Part shown: positions 33,723 through 42,501 of the stretch, in pieces
Layout: each line of letters opens with the position of its first letter
How positions within the stretch are numbered: position 1 is the stretch's first letter
Assembly: GCF_900100185.1 (NCBI RefSeq)
Contig: NZ_FNEN01000005.1
Span: 101,856 to 165,855 of the forward strand
DNA from: Natribacillus halophilus
GTDB lineage: Bacteria > Bacillota > Bacilli > Bacillales > Marinococcaceae
Direction of reading: 5' to 3'
Length of the DNA: 64,000 nucleotides
Program-made: the position numbers and the translations under genes
Notes under the pieces: generated by a model
Seen by the model: the letters and a program-made list of their open reading frames with translations, nothing else
The model's database searches: none
What the model was told of the DNA's origin: nothing

Positions 33723-35225
33723 ATGGAGCAAAAGGCTTTTCATTATCCCTGGTACAAAAAAGAAGATACGGATGCTTTTTTTGCTTTGTTTCAAAATAAC
33801 CTTGCCAATTTTGTTATTATTGCAATCACAATGCTCGGAATGGGGTTTCCCACGGATATTGTTTTCGGTCAAGTTATCCCAGGTGCAGCCGTAGCGGTAT
33901 TATTTGGCAATCTGTATTATGCCTACACCGCGAATCGTCTGGCAAAAAGAGAACAAAGGACAGATGTAACAGCCCTGTCTTATGGTGTCAGTACGCCCGT
34001 AATGTTCATCTTCCTATTTGGAGTTCTATTACCGGCTATTACACTAACTGATGATCCACAATTGGCCTGGACAATAGGGGTTGCTGCTGCCTTTTTAAGC
34101 GGACTGATTGAGGTTCTCGTCAGCTTAATTGGAAGATGGATTAAAAGAAACTTACCAAGAGCGGCAATGCTAGGTGCCATAAGTGGAGTAGCTTTGACCT
34201 TCATCGCAGGTGAAATGCTTTTTATGACAATGGAAATACCAGTAGCTGGCCTTTTGGCTTTGGCTATTATTATCGTAGGTGTTATCGGAAAAATAACCAT
34301 GCCATTTAGGATTCCAGCTTCTTTATTTGCAATTATCATCGGCACAATTTTAGCATATACTTTTGGGCCTGCCAGTATTGATCAGATCACAGAAGGTTTA
34401 GCCTATGTGGGCTTTTACCCCTTCACACCCTCTTTAGCAGTTTTTGAAGGCATGACTTATCTTTTCGGTGCCATGATTGGCATATTTGCGGTTGTTCTTC
34501 CTATCACAATCTATAATGCTATCGAAACGATGAACAATGTGGAAGCAATGGAAGCAGCCGGGGATAAGTATGATGTCCGAGAGTGTCAAGCTGTTGATGG
34601 GGTAGGAACAATGTTGGGGTCGGTTTTTGGAGGACCTTTCCCTACTACTGTTTATCTCGCGACAGTTGGAGCCAAGTACATGGGAGCAGGGCGTGGCTAT
34701 AGCATTTTGAATGCGTTTGTGTATACACTCACAGCCATCTCTGGTTTGATCGCTGCGGTTTCGGAAATTATCCCCGTAGCCGTTATAGCCCCTATTCTTG
34801 TCTATGTAGGTGTTGCCATGATCTCAACAGCATTTGAAACGAATGCTACAAAATACTATCCAGCTGTTGTAATAGCCATGCTTCCATATTTTTCAAATTA
34901 TTTAATGACTCAATTTCAAGATGATGCGCCTGAAGTAGTTGCAGATATCTCGTCAGGGATAGTTCCGCTAGGTGACGGAGCCATGTTTACAGCCTTGATC
35001 ATGGGAGCAATTGTCGTCTTTATTATTGATGGAGACTTTAAAAGGGCAACTATATTTGCTTGTATTGCATCTGTTTTCTCCTTTTTCGGACTCATGCACG
35101 CACCGGAGTTAGCGTTCAGTGCAGCGCCGGAGTTTGCCTTAGGTTACTTAATTATGGGGCTTTTCTTCCTTTATCAGGCTGTTAAAGACGTGAGAGTAAG
35201 AAAAATCCATGAATTGAATCAATGA
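33723..35225 (+). CDS. NCS2-type xanthine/uracil family permease
   Basis: Membrane transporter of about 500 residues with 12 or more hydrophobic segments, of the nucleobase:cation symporter-2 superfamily. The early FQNNLANFVIIAITMLGMGF and the PFPTTVYLATVGAKYMGAGR segment with the loop residues typical of the substrate site support this. It should import a purine such as xanthine or urate. The ATG is set by AGAGGAGG eleven bases upstream; an earlier in-frame ATG gives eleven more residues. It is followed by an aminohydrolase gene, and divergent from the BMC operon. Confidence 0.83.
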   Translation: MEQKAFHYPWYKKEDTDAFFALFQNNLANFVIIAITMLGMGFPTDIVFGQVIPGAAVAVLFGNLYYAYTANRLAKREQRTDVTALSYGVSTPVMFIFLFGVLLPAITLTDDPQLAWTIGVAAAFLSGLIEVLVSLIGRWIKRNLPRAAMLGAISGVALTFIAGEMLFMTMEIPVAGLLALAIIIVGVIGKITMPFRIPASLFAIIIGTILAYTFGPASIDQITEGLAYVGFYPFTPSLAVFEGMTYLFGAMIGIFAVVLPITIYNAIETMNNVEAMEAAGDKYDVRECQAVDGVGTMLGSVFGGPFPTTVYLATVGAKYMGAGRGYSILNAFVYTLTAISGLIAAVSEIIPVAVIAPILVYVGVAMISTAFETNATKYYPAVVIAMLPYFSNYLMTQFQDDAPEVVADISSGIVPLGDGAMFTALIMGAIVVFIIDGDFKRATIFACIASVFSFFGLMHAPELAFSAAPEFALGYLIMGLFFLYQAVKDVRVRKIHELNQ

Positions 35226-35251
35226 GAAACATATAGATTGGAGAGATTTTT

Positions 35252-36595
35252 ATGTCAACATTACTCATAAAAAATGCTGAAATTGTAACTGTGAACCCTA
35301 AAAATGAGATTATATACGGAGATTTATTGATTGAAGATGATCGCATTGTTCAAATTGATTCTCATATTCAGGAGATGAATGTAGACAAAGTGATTGATGC
35401 TAGTCATAAAACAATCGTCCCAGGGTTTATTCATACTCATATTCATTTATGCCAGACTCTTTTCCGAGGACAGGGAGACGACTTGGAATTACTCGATTGG
35501 CTTAGCGAAAGAATCTGGCCTCTTGAAGCATCTCACGATGAAGAATCCAGTTATTATTCAGCCATGTTAGGCATTGGAGAACTTATCCAAAGTGGGACTA
35601 CAACTGTCATTGATATGGAAACGGTTCACCATGCCGACTCTGCTTTTCAAGCTATTAACGAAAGTGGGGTTAGAGCATTAAGCGGGAAGGTCATGATGGA
35701 TCACGGGAATGAAGTCCCCTTATTGCTGCAAGAAGACACAAATAATTCCATTCAAGAAAGCGTGGATTTATTGGAAAAATGGCATAATCATGACAACGGA
35801 AGAATACAATACGCCTTCTCACCCCGATTTGTCGTGTCGTGCTCGGAAGACTTATTGAGACAGGTGCGAGATCTATCCGCCGATTATGATGTTTATGTTC
35901 ACTCTCATGCAGCAGAGAACAGAGGGGAAATTGAGATCGTTGAACAGCAAACCGGAATGCGGAACGTTGTCTATCTCGATCACATCGGATTAGCCAACGA
36001 GCGTTTGATCCTGGCACATTGTGTTTGGTTGAATGATGAAGAAAAATCAATTATTAAAAGCAGAGGCGTTAACGTTAGCCATTGCCCCGGCTCGAACCTG
36101 AAACTGGCATCCGGCATTGCCGAAGTGCCCGATATGTTGGATAATGAAATACGAGTAAGCCTAGGAGCAGACGGTGCTCCCTGTAATAATAATTTAGACA
36201 TGTTTAATGAAATGAGGTTGGCAGCTACGATCCATAAACCAACCCATGGCCCAACGGCCATGGATGCTCAATCAGTTCTTCGTATGGCTACCATCGATGG
36301 AGCAAGATCAATAGGATTAGAAAATGATATTGGAAGCTTAGAAGTTGGCAAGAAAGCAGATTTATCCATTCTCAATTTAAATGATTTCCATGTTTATCCT
36401 TCTTTTGGCGTTGATCCAATTTCTCGTATAGTATATTCTGCTACAAGAGCTGATATAGAAACAACGATTATTAATGGGAAGCCTGTGATGGAAAATAAAG
36501 TAATGAAAACGATGGATAAAGATATTATCTTAAAGGAATCCAATAAATCGATTGACCGACTTTTAAAACGTATACCTACTATTCAATACAGTTGA
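35252..36595 (+). CDS. ATZ/TRZ-type aminohydrolase, possible guanine or adenosine-type deaminase
   Basis: 447 residues of the amidohydrolase superfamily. Ligands are in FIHTHIHLCQTLFRG, YVHSHAAENRGE and ILAHCVWL, with Asp in SLGADGAPCNNN; the motif HCPGSNLKLASGIA follows. DLELLDWLSERIWPLE is shared with methylthioadenosine/S-adenosylhomocysteine deaminases and with some guanine and 5'-deoxyadenosine deaminases. Between a purine permease and xanthine dehydrogenase genes, a deamination such as guanine to xanthine would fit (inference). It lies 26 bases behind the permease with its own GGAGAG site. Confidence 0.83.
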   Translation: MSTLLIKNAEIVTVNPKNEIIYGDLLIEDDRIVQIDSHIQEMNVDKVIDASHKTIVPGFIHTHIHLCQTLFRGQGDDLELLDWLSERIWPLEASHDEESSYYSAMLGIGELIQSGTTTVIDMETVHHADSAFQAINESGVRALSGKVMMDHGNEVPLLLQEDTNNSIQESVDLLEKWHNHDNGRIQYAFSPRFVVSCSEDLLRQVRDLSADYDVYVHSHAAENRGEIEIVEQQTGMRNVVYLDHIGLANERLILAHCVWLNDEEKSIIKSRGVNVSHCPGSNLKLASGIAEVPDMLDNEIRVSLGADGAPCNNNLDMFNEMRLAATIHKPTHGPTAMDAQSVLRMATIDGARSIGLENDIGSLEVGKKADLSILNLNDFHVYPSFGVDPISRIVYSATRADIETTIINGKPVMENKVMKTMDKDIILKESNKSIDRLLKRIPTIQYS

Positions 36596-36621
36596 ACACC
36601 GGAAAGATATAAAATTCATTA

Positions 36622-36657
36622 TTGACAAAAAAATGAACTTTCGATACAATTTGTATC
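36622..36657 (+). promoter_or_regulatory. Promoter of the xanthine dehydrogenase operon with overlapping palindrome
   Basis: A near-consensus promoter: TTGACA, 17 bases, TACAAT. The palindrome GATACAATTTGTATC overlaps the -10 box and the expected start site, a classic repressor position. The regulator is unknown; nothing in the window is clearly PucR-like. Confidence 0.85.
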
Positions 36658-36752
36658 AATAATAAACATGCTTTGAGCGAAAATGTGTAAGCGCTTTTTC
36701 GCTCATATACATGAGCGGATTACGTATTTATTCTGTTCACGGAATAAATATG

Positions 36753-36807
36753 GGCCGTAACTTTAGATATCTTAACAGAGATAGATCTATGGTTGCGGTC
36801 TTTTTTT
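36753..36807 (+). terminator. First leader terminator of the xanthine dehydrogenase operon
   Basis: GGCCGTAAC pairs with GTTGCGGTC (one G-U on each side allowed), with a secondary inner hairpin, and is followed by seven T. Upstream, two further hairpins (GAGCGAAAA with TTTTTCGCTC, and ATTTATTC with GAATAAAT) make this a structured leader section in front of the purine riboswitch. Confidence 0.75.
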
Positions 36808-36831
36808 GCTAAGAGCCTGATAACTTTTTGC

Positions 36832-36941
36832 TTTTTCGTATAACCTCAATAATTGGATTGAGGGTCTCTACAGGAAACCGTACATTTCCTAAGCTACGAA
36901 AAAGGTTTCTTCCCATTGGAAATCTTTTTTGTAGCTTTTTT
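36832..36941 (+). ncRNA. Purine riboswitch, guanine type, with terminator
   Basis: Aptamer at 36832-36903: P1 TTTTTCGTA with TACGAAAAA, J1/2 TAAC, P2 CCTCAA with TTGAGG, J2/3 GTCTCTAC, P3 AGGAAA-CCGTACA-TTTCCT, then J3/1 with a C directly before P1. That C corresponds to position 74 and predicts guanine, hypoxanthine or xanthine rather than adenine. The terminator GCTACGAAAAAGGTTTC with GAAATCTTTTTTGTAGC plus a T-run (to 36941) uses the 3' strand of P1 as its 5' arm. Ligand binding should therefore block termination: an ON switch for xanthine dehydrogenase. Confidence 0.9.
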
Positions 36942-36981
36942 GTGTCTAGTCAAAATGATATTAAAACGAGGAGGCTTTTTA

Positions 36982-37467
36982 ATGAAAAAGATTCAATTTC
37001 ACTTAAATGGGAAGAAAGAAACGGTTCATTGTCCACCTGCCAAAACACTACTGGAAGTATTACGAGAAGATATGGGACTGACTGGTAGCAAAGAATGCTG
37101 TGGTAAAGGGGAATGTGGGTCGTGTTCTGTTCTTATAGGAGATGAAGCTATATGTTCTTGCCTCATATTGGTTGGCCAAGTTGAAAATGAAAGCATTGTC
37201 ACAGTTGAAGGGATCGGCCTACAAGATAATATGGACGTCGTTCAAGAGGCATTTATAAAAGAAGGCGCGACACAATGTGGCTATTGTACGCCAGGTATCA
37301 TCGTTGCGGCAAAGTCTTTTTTAAAAGACATTGAACACGTGCCCACAGTAGAAGAAATAAAAACTGCTCTTGGCGGAAATCTATGTCGCTGTACTGGATA
37401 CCAAAAAATTATCACAGCCATTCAATCTGCAGCCAGAAACAAATTTGCTTTATCCGGTGAAGCATAG
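36982..37467 (+). CDS. pucE: Xanthine dehydrogenase 2Fe-2S subunit
   Basis: About 161 residues with two [2Fe-2S] clusters. The plant-ferredoxin-like N-terminal domain has CCGKGECGSCSVL, and the C-terminal helical domain has QCGYCTPG and GGNLCRCTGY. It passes electrons from the Mo centre to FAD in the three-subunit enzyme. The ATG follows GAGGAGG. It is the first gene behind the purine riboswitch. It overlaps the next gene by one base. The order E-B-C-D-A differs from B. subtilis pucABCDE but the set is the same. Confidence 0.94.
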   Translation: MKKIQFHLNGKKETVHCPPAKTLLEVLREDMGLTGSKECCGKGECGSCSVLIGDEAICSCLILVGQVENESIVTVEGIGLQDNMDVVQEAFIKEGATQCGYCTPGIIVAAKSFLKDIEHVPTVEEIKTALGGNLCRCTGYQKIITAIQSAARNKFALSGEA

Positions 37468-38075
37468 TGACAACCAGTGAGGATCACAATTTATCCGCAC
37501 TATTATTAGCCGCTGGCCGTTCTCAACGAATGGGAACATTGAAAGCTGCCCTTCCCTGGAACGGAACATCGTTAATCGAATTTCAAGTCAATCAACTCCA
37601 AAACCCCTTAATAAGTGAACTTATCGTCGTTACAGGTTATAAGAGTGAAGAAATTGCTGAAATGATTAAACCTTCTCATGTAAAAATTGTCTATAACCAT
37701 CGATTTCATGAAGGGAAAACTTCATCGATCCGAAAAGGGGTCGAAGTAATAAATCCTAAATCAAAAGGGATTTTAATAAGCGCAGTTGACCAACCGGTTC
37801 CAAAACATACCCTAGATTTGATGATCACTCATTTCAATAAAACAAATGCTTCCATTGTCGTTCCTGTATATAAACAAAAGCGCGGGCACCCAGTATTATT
37901 CAATGCTCATTTAAAACACGAATTATTAAAAGTCAATGAAGAAACACAAGGATTACGGAACATTTTCCGGAAATTTAATCATCATGTCTCACTATTGGAA
38001 GTCTCTGATCCTAATGTTCTACTCAACCTCAATACACCCATCGACTTTCTTCATATGAAAGGAGAGAAAGAATGA
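37467..38075 (+). CDS. pucB: MobA-like nucleotidyltransferase for the xanthine dehydrogenase cofactor
   Basis: 202 residues of the MocA/PucB group of NTP transferases: LLAAGRSQRMGTLKAALPW with the GTP/CTP-binding loop, ISAVDQPVPKHT with the metal-binding Asp, and KRGHPVLFNA. It probably attaches CMP to molybdopterin, giving the cytosine dinucleotide form used by this enzyme class. It starts with GTG, overlapping the stop of pucE by a base, and overlaps pucC by four. Confidence 0.9.
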   Translation: MTTSEDHNLSALLLAAGRSQRMGTLKAALPWNGTSLIEFQVNQLQNPLISELIVVTGYKSEEIAEMIKPSHVKIVYNHRFHEGKTSSIRKGVEVINPKSKGILISAVDQPVPKHTLDLMITHFNKTNASIVVPVYKQKRGHPVLFNAHLKHELLKVNEETQGLRNIFRKFNHHVSLLEVSDPNVLLNLNTPIDFLHMKGEKE

Positions 38076-38953
38076 TTAAAACATCTGAAATGCAGGTTGT
38101 CTCACCAAAATCATTGGATGAATGTTTATATTTGCTTAATGATCAAGAAAAGAACAACCGGCTGATCGCAGGAGGAACAGATGCGGTCGTTCGTATGAAG
38201 GATAAAAAATGGACACCTGATATTTGGATTAACATCAAAGGCATGAATGAACTTCGGTATATACGTAAAGATCCCAGCGGCATACACGTAGGCCCACTAA
38301 CAACGCACACAGATATTGTTAAGTCGAAACTATTGCAAGACAAGGCTGATGTACTCACATTTGCAGCAAAAGAGGTCGGCGCTACCCAAATGCAAAATAT
38401 GGGCACTTTAGGTGGGAATATTGGAAACGCTTCTCCTACCGGTGATACTATCCCTGCCCTCTATGTGTTGGACGCGCGTATTGAATTAAGTTCACTTTAC
38501 GGAACAAGAACAGTTCCGATTGAAGAATTTTTTATTGGGCCGGGAAAAACTGTTATACAAACAGACGAAATCATTACAGATATCATCATTCGACCACAAG
38601 ATACAAGCGAAATAGGCATCTTCGAGAAGCTTGGTCCTCGAAAGGCTCAGTCTATTTCCATAGTTAATTTCGCAGCATCCATAAATTTGGATAAAGAAGG
38701 ACACCATTGCTCATCCGGCAGGTTGGCTTTCGGTTCAGTTGGACCGACGATTATCCGTGCAAAAAAATGTGAATCAATGCTTACATTAGATCGCTTCGAT
38801 AAGTCTCTTACTCACAATATCTCAAAAGTAGCCTGGAAAGAAGTCGCCCCGATTTCTGACGCGCGGGCTTCATCAAATTATAGGAGAGATATGGCAAGTG
38901 CATTGCTGGAAAGAGGTTTACTTCGATTAATGAAAAGGTGGGAAAACAAATGA
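38072..38953 (+). CDS. pucC: Xanthine dehydrogenase FAD-binding subunit
   Basis: 293 residues of the CoxM/PucC family, with the FAD contacts LIAGGTDAVVRMK near residue 30 and TLGGNIGNASPTGDTIPALY near 115. The C-terminal domain is of the CO dehydrogenase flavoprotein type. It accepts electrons from the Fe-S subunit and reduces NAD or another acceptor. It overlaps both neighbours by four bases (ATGA). Confidence 0.93.
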   Translation: MIKTSEMQVVSPKSLDECLYLLNDQEKNNRLIAGGTDAVVRMKDKKWTPDIWINIKGMNELRYIRKDPSGIHVGPLTTHTDIVKSKLLQDKADVLTFAAKEVGATQMQNMGTLGGNIGNASPTGDTIPALYVLDARIELSSLYGTRTVPIEEFFIGPGKTVIQTDEIITDIIIRPQDTSEIGIFEKLGPRKAQSISIVNFAASINLDKEGHHCSSGRLAFGSVGPTIIRAKKCESMLTLDRFDKSLTHNISKVAWKEVAPISDARASSNYRRDMASALLERGLLRLMKRWENK

Positions 38954-41292
38954 GCATTGGTGAAAAAGCAAACACACACAAAGAATATTCTAACGAACGG
39001 AATCAATGGATTGGAAAAAGAATTGCCCGTATTGACGGTCCTGAAAAAGTAACCGGTGAACTAAAATACATGACGGATGAAAATTACTCTAACATGGTCT
39101 GGGGAAAAGTTCTCCGAGCAGAGTACCCCCACGCCAAAATTAAAAACATCGAAACGGAAAAAGCAGAATCATTACCCGGGGTCATTTGTGTATTAACTTA
39201 TAAAGATATTCCGGGATTTAACGGTTTCGGTATTGTAACACCAGATCAGCCTGTTCTTTGTGAAGATGTTGTTCGTTGCACGGCGGATGCAGTCGCACTC
39301 GTGGCCGCAGAAACAAGCGAAATTGCGGATGAAGCAATCAATCTTATTCACGTTGATTATGAACCATTAAAAGTTGTGACCGATGCTGAATACGCCATGA
39401 CCGGTGAAGCTCCATACCTACATCCGGACGGAAACATACACAGCCATGTTAAAATCAATAACGGAGATGTCGATCAGGCGTTTAAACATGCTGACTACAT
39501 TTTCGAAAACACATATTATTCACCGCGGCAAATGCATGCTTTTATAGAAACTGAGGGGGGGTGGGGCCTAGTGGAAGAAGACGGCACGTTAAAAATTCAA
39601 TGCCCTGGCCAATATGCATATAGAGACAGATTACAAATTTCTCGAACGCTTGGTATTAATCCAGAAAGGATTCATGTTATTTCCAGTCCTAACGGTGGTG
39701 GTTTTGGCGGCAAAGATGAAATCACTGTACAAATCTATCTTGCTTTATTAGCCCTGCATACCGAGGGGCGACCTGTGAAAATTCATTTAACTCGCGAAGA
39801 GTCGGTTCAAGCTGGTATGAAGAGGCATCCTTTTAAAGTTCAAGTGAAAACAGCCGCAAATAAAGACGGAGTCATCACTGCCAATCAAGTAAGAGCAGTT
39901 GCAGATACAGGTGCGTTCGCTTCGTTAGGCCCAGCCGTCATATCATTGGCTGTCGAACATGCTTGCGGCCCATATAAAATACCTAATGTCGATATTGAAG
40001 GATTTTGCGTGTATACCAATAACGGCATCGCCGGTGCCTTTCGAGGTTTTGGCGTTAATCAAGTTTGTGTTGGCATTGAAACACATATCGATATGATCGC
40101 AGAACAAATCAACATGGATCCAATTGAAATTAGAAAGAAAAATGTATACCACCAAGGCGAAAAGTCAAGCGTAGGACATATAGTTAAATCCAGTGTTGGT
40201 ACTCATGAAACATTGGAAAAGGCTCAAAATTGTGAACTATGGACGAATCAAAATATCTATAAAAGCCAACCGAGTGAACCATGGAAAAAAAGAGGGGTTG
40301 CTGTCTCGACGTCTTTCCACGCTGTTGGAATGGGACTCGACAAACCTGATTATGGTGCCGCCTCTATCGAATTGTTACACGATGGTCGTTTGAAAGTAGC
40401 CGTCGGTCCCGAAGAAATAGGCACCGGTAATGGTACCGTGTATGCTCAAGTTTGCGCTGAACTACTCCATTGCGATATGGCAGACATTTCTGTTGTCCAA
40501 GGTGATACGTCTGAGACATTAGATAGCGGCACCATTTCAGCCTCACGATCCACGTATACCGGTTCAAGAGCCATAGCCACTACAGCACCTCTCATGATTG
40601 AACTGCTTACGGGAACAGCAAGTGAAATGCTTAATATCCCGGCAAAAGATATAGATGTTGAAGACTGCAATGTGATCCATAAAAAAGATCATTCAATACT
40701 TCTTTCCTTCACTGAACTCTATGACTATTTGTCCATAAACAAAACATCCACAAAAGTAAATAGCCAGTTTTATCTACCGAAAGAAAAAGAAGCAATCAAA
40801 GGTTCCGGCGGAGCGCCTCATCATATTTACGGTTACCAGACAAACGTTGTAATGGTCGAAGTGGATACCCTAACCGGCGAAACGGATGTTTTACGGGTAG
40901 TGTCGATCCCTGATTGCGGAAGGGTTATGAATTTACAAGGTCTTGAAGGACAGACAGAGGGTGGAGCCATAATGGGGATTGGTTATACCTTATATGAAGA
41001 TGTCATTATTGAAGAAGGCTACCATAAAACAAGTAATTTAGGTGATTATATCATCCCGACCATAAGGGAAACACCGGAGATCGAGACCATTCCTGTCGAA
41101 GCTCCAGAGCCATCAAATCCATTCGGTGCCAAAGGTATAGGGGAGGTTGTTATGATTCCAATCATTCCGGCCATTATGTCTGCGATTTATGATGCAACCG
41201 GAGCAAGGGTTAAACACTTGCCAGCAACTCCGGAGCGTATATTCAATGCAATGAAATCAACCACTAGTTCAGTTCCGATGTCCTCGAGGTGA
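38950..41292 (+). CDS. pucD: Xanthine dehydrogenase molybdenum subunit
   Basis: About 780 residues of the xanthine dehydrogenase/aldehyde oxidase large subunit. It has the N-terminal a/b hammerhead domain (GKRIARIDGPEKVTGELKYM), the Moco-binding SPNGGGFGGKDEI, the active-site AGAFRGFGVNQ, and the catalytic-Glu region NPFGAKGIGEVVMIP near the C-terminus. It hydroxylates hypoxanthine to xanthine and, in many organisms, xanthine to urate. The ATG overlaps the pucC stop and follows AGGTGG; a GTG four codons earlier is less likely. No uricase genes are in the window, so urate may not be the end point. Confidence 0.92.
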   Translation: MSIGEKANTHKEYSNERNQWIGKRIARIDGPEKVTGELKYMTDENYSNMVWGKVLRAEYPHAKIKNIETEKAESLPGVICVLTYKDIPGFNGFGIVTPDQPVLCEDVVRCTADAVALVAAETSEIADEAINLIHVDYEPLKVVTDAEYAMTGEAPYLHPDGNIHSHVKINNGDVDQAFKHADYIFENTYYSPRQMHAFIETEGGWGLVEEDGTLKIQCPGQYAYRDRLQISRTLGINPERIHVISSPNGGGFGGKDEITVQIYLALLALHTEGRPVKIHLTREESVQAGMKRHPFKVQVKTAANKDGVITANQVRAVADTGAFASLGPAVISLAVEHACGPYKIPNVDIEGFCVYTNNGIAGAFRGFGVNQVCVGIETHIDMIAEQINMDPIEIRKKNVYHQGEKSSVGHIVKSSVGTHETLEKAQNCELWTNQNIYKSQPSEPWKKRGVAVSTSFHAVGMGLDKPDYGAASIELLHDGRLKVAVGPEEIGTGNGTVYAQVCAELLHCDMADISVVQGDTSETLDSGTISASRSTYTGSRAIATTAPLMIELLTGTASEMLNIPAKDIDVEDCNVIHKKDHSILLSFTELYDYLSINKTSTKVNSQFYLPKEKEAIKGSGGAPHHIYGYQTNVVMVEVDTLTGETDVLRVVSIPDCGRVMNLQGLEGQTEGGAIMGIGYTLYEDVIIEEGYHKTSNLGDYIIPTIRETPEIETIPVEAPEPSNPFGAKGIGEVVMIPIIPAIMSAIYDATGARVKHLPATPERIFNAMKSTTSSVPMSSR

Positions 41293-41297
41293 TAGCT

Positions 41298-42131
41298 TTG
41301 TTAAGCATCCAATTATATGAGAAGTTGACCCATTCACTGAAACAACAATTTGACGTTGCACTAATAACGATAACGGCGCACCCTAACGTTCAATTTATAG
41401 GCTCCAAATCATTGTTGTATTCAGACGGACATATATTTGATGAAAATAATTATTCACACCTTTTTTCAAATCAACTAGTTTCATATTGTCTGCCTTTATT
41501 GTTGGAACAAAAGACAAAAGCGATCACATTTACGTGCGATTCAGGTGAAGTAGAATGCTACGTCGAGGTGTATCCTAAACCTTCACATTTAATTATTGCT
41601 GGCGCCGGTCATGTCTCTGAACCTGTTGAAAAAATCGGACGAATGTTAGGATTCTATGTCACTGTCATTGATGACCGGCCAGCCTTTGCAAATCGTGAAA
41701 AATTCCCAGAAGCTGATGAAGTTATATGTATGCCATATCTTGATTTTTTCAAATCAGTTCCCATTACACCTAAAACTTTTATTTTGCTTCTTACTCGTGG
41801 ACACAAGTTTGATGTCATAAGCTTACAGGAACTTCTGAAAAGAGAAGAGCAGCTGGAACCCCAAGAACGAACGACATATATTGGAATGATTGGGAGCAGA
41901 AGACGTATTGCCGGTGTTTTTGAACAGTTAAAAAGTGAATTTACCAGTCATCACTTCAAAAACATCTACTCACCTGTTGGATTAGATATTGGTGCCCAGT
42001 CTCCTGCTGAAATTGCCATAAGCATTCTAGCTGAAATATTGAAAGTTCAAAACAGTTCGAGCGGTCATTCAAAACGAGAAAAGATTAAGGACTATGAAAA
42101 ACTCAAATTTTATGAAAGGAACAGGATATGA
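41298..42131 (+). CDS. pucA: XdhC-type maturation factor, Rossmann part
   Basis: About 277 residues of the XdhC/PucA family, which binds and sulfurates Moco before insertion into xanthine dehydrogenase. The C-terminal Rossmann domain is clear: HLIIAGAGHVSEPVEKIGRM, TVIDDRPAFANREKFP, LLTRGHKFD, and YIGMIGSRRR then GLDIGAQSPAEIAISI. The N-terminal CoxI domain is atypical here, and a typical one is encoded in the next gene. A TTG start is favoured because a good AGGTGAT precedes it; a GTG three codons earlier overlaps the pucD stop. Confidence 0.88.
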   Translation: MLSIQLYEKLTHSLKQQFDVALITITAHPNVQFIGSKSLLYSDGHIFDENNYSHLFSNQLVSYCLPLLLEQKTKAITFTCDSGEVECYVEVYPKPSHLIIAGAGHVSEPVEKIGRMLGFYVTVIDDRPAFANREKFPEADEVICMPYLDFFKSVPITPKTFILLLTRGHKFDVISLQELLKREEQLEPQERTTYIGMIGSRRRIAGVFEQLKSEFTSHHFKNIYSPVGLDIGAQSPAEIAISILAEILKVQNSSSGHSKREKIKDYEKLKFYERNRI

Positions 42132-42445
42132 ATAATATCGACTTTTTCGAAGAGGTTATGTCCATTCGCAAGCAAAGACAAAAAGCAGCCATGGCTACAA
42201 TCATACGCACGAAAGGATCTACTCCTCGAAAAATAGGCACAAAAATGATTATTTATCCCGATTATAAATTGCAGGGGACGATTGGAGGTGGCTGCGGTGA
42301 AGGCGAAGTCATTGAAAAAGCACTTTTTGTTATTGAAACAGCCAAGCCACAACAACTTAAAGTAGATTTAACAGACGGTCTCTTTTATGAAGATGGTGGA
42401 ATTTGCGGAGGCATTATGGATGTGTTTATTGAACCGATATTTTGA
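42128..42445 (+). CDS. Stand-alone XdhC/CoxI domain protein
   Basis: 105 residues that are just the XdhC_CoxI domain: AAMATIIRTKGSTPRKIGTK, GTIGGGCGEGEVIEKAL and GGICGGIMDVFIEP. In most XdhC proteins this domain precedes the Rossmann domain in one chain; here the two are on separate genes in the reverse order, overlapping by four bases. It probably works with the preceding protein in cofactor maturation. Confidence 0.88.
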   Translation: MNNIDFFEEVMSIRKQRQKAAMATIIRTKGSTPRKIGTKMIIYPDYKLQGTIGGGCGEGEVIEKALFVIETAKPQQLKVDLTDGLFYEDGGICGGIMDVFIEPIF

Positions 42446-42501
42446 TTCTTTTCCGTAAACTTGACATTCTAATCTGAAGGTGGATTTCGAGGAGGGCAAA
42501 T

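Noticed and set aside
36680-36700. cre-like TGTAAGCGCTTTTT in the xdh leader
   Set aside because: The first ten bases fit but the final WCA of the consensus is missing, and the sequence is part of a hairpin. Not listed as a CcpA site.
36982-41292. Reading the large enzyme as CO dehydrogenase or a selenium-dependent hydroxylase
   Set aside because: The subunit set, the PucA/PucB-like accessory genes and the purine context favour xanthine dehydrogenase; no in-frame TGA suggestive of selenocysteine was seen.
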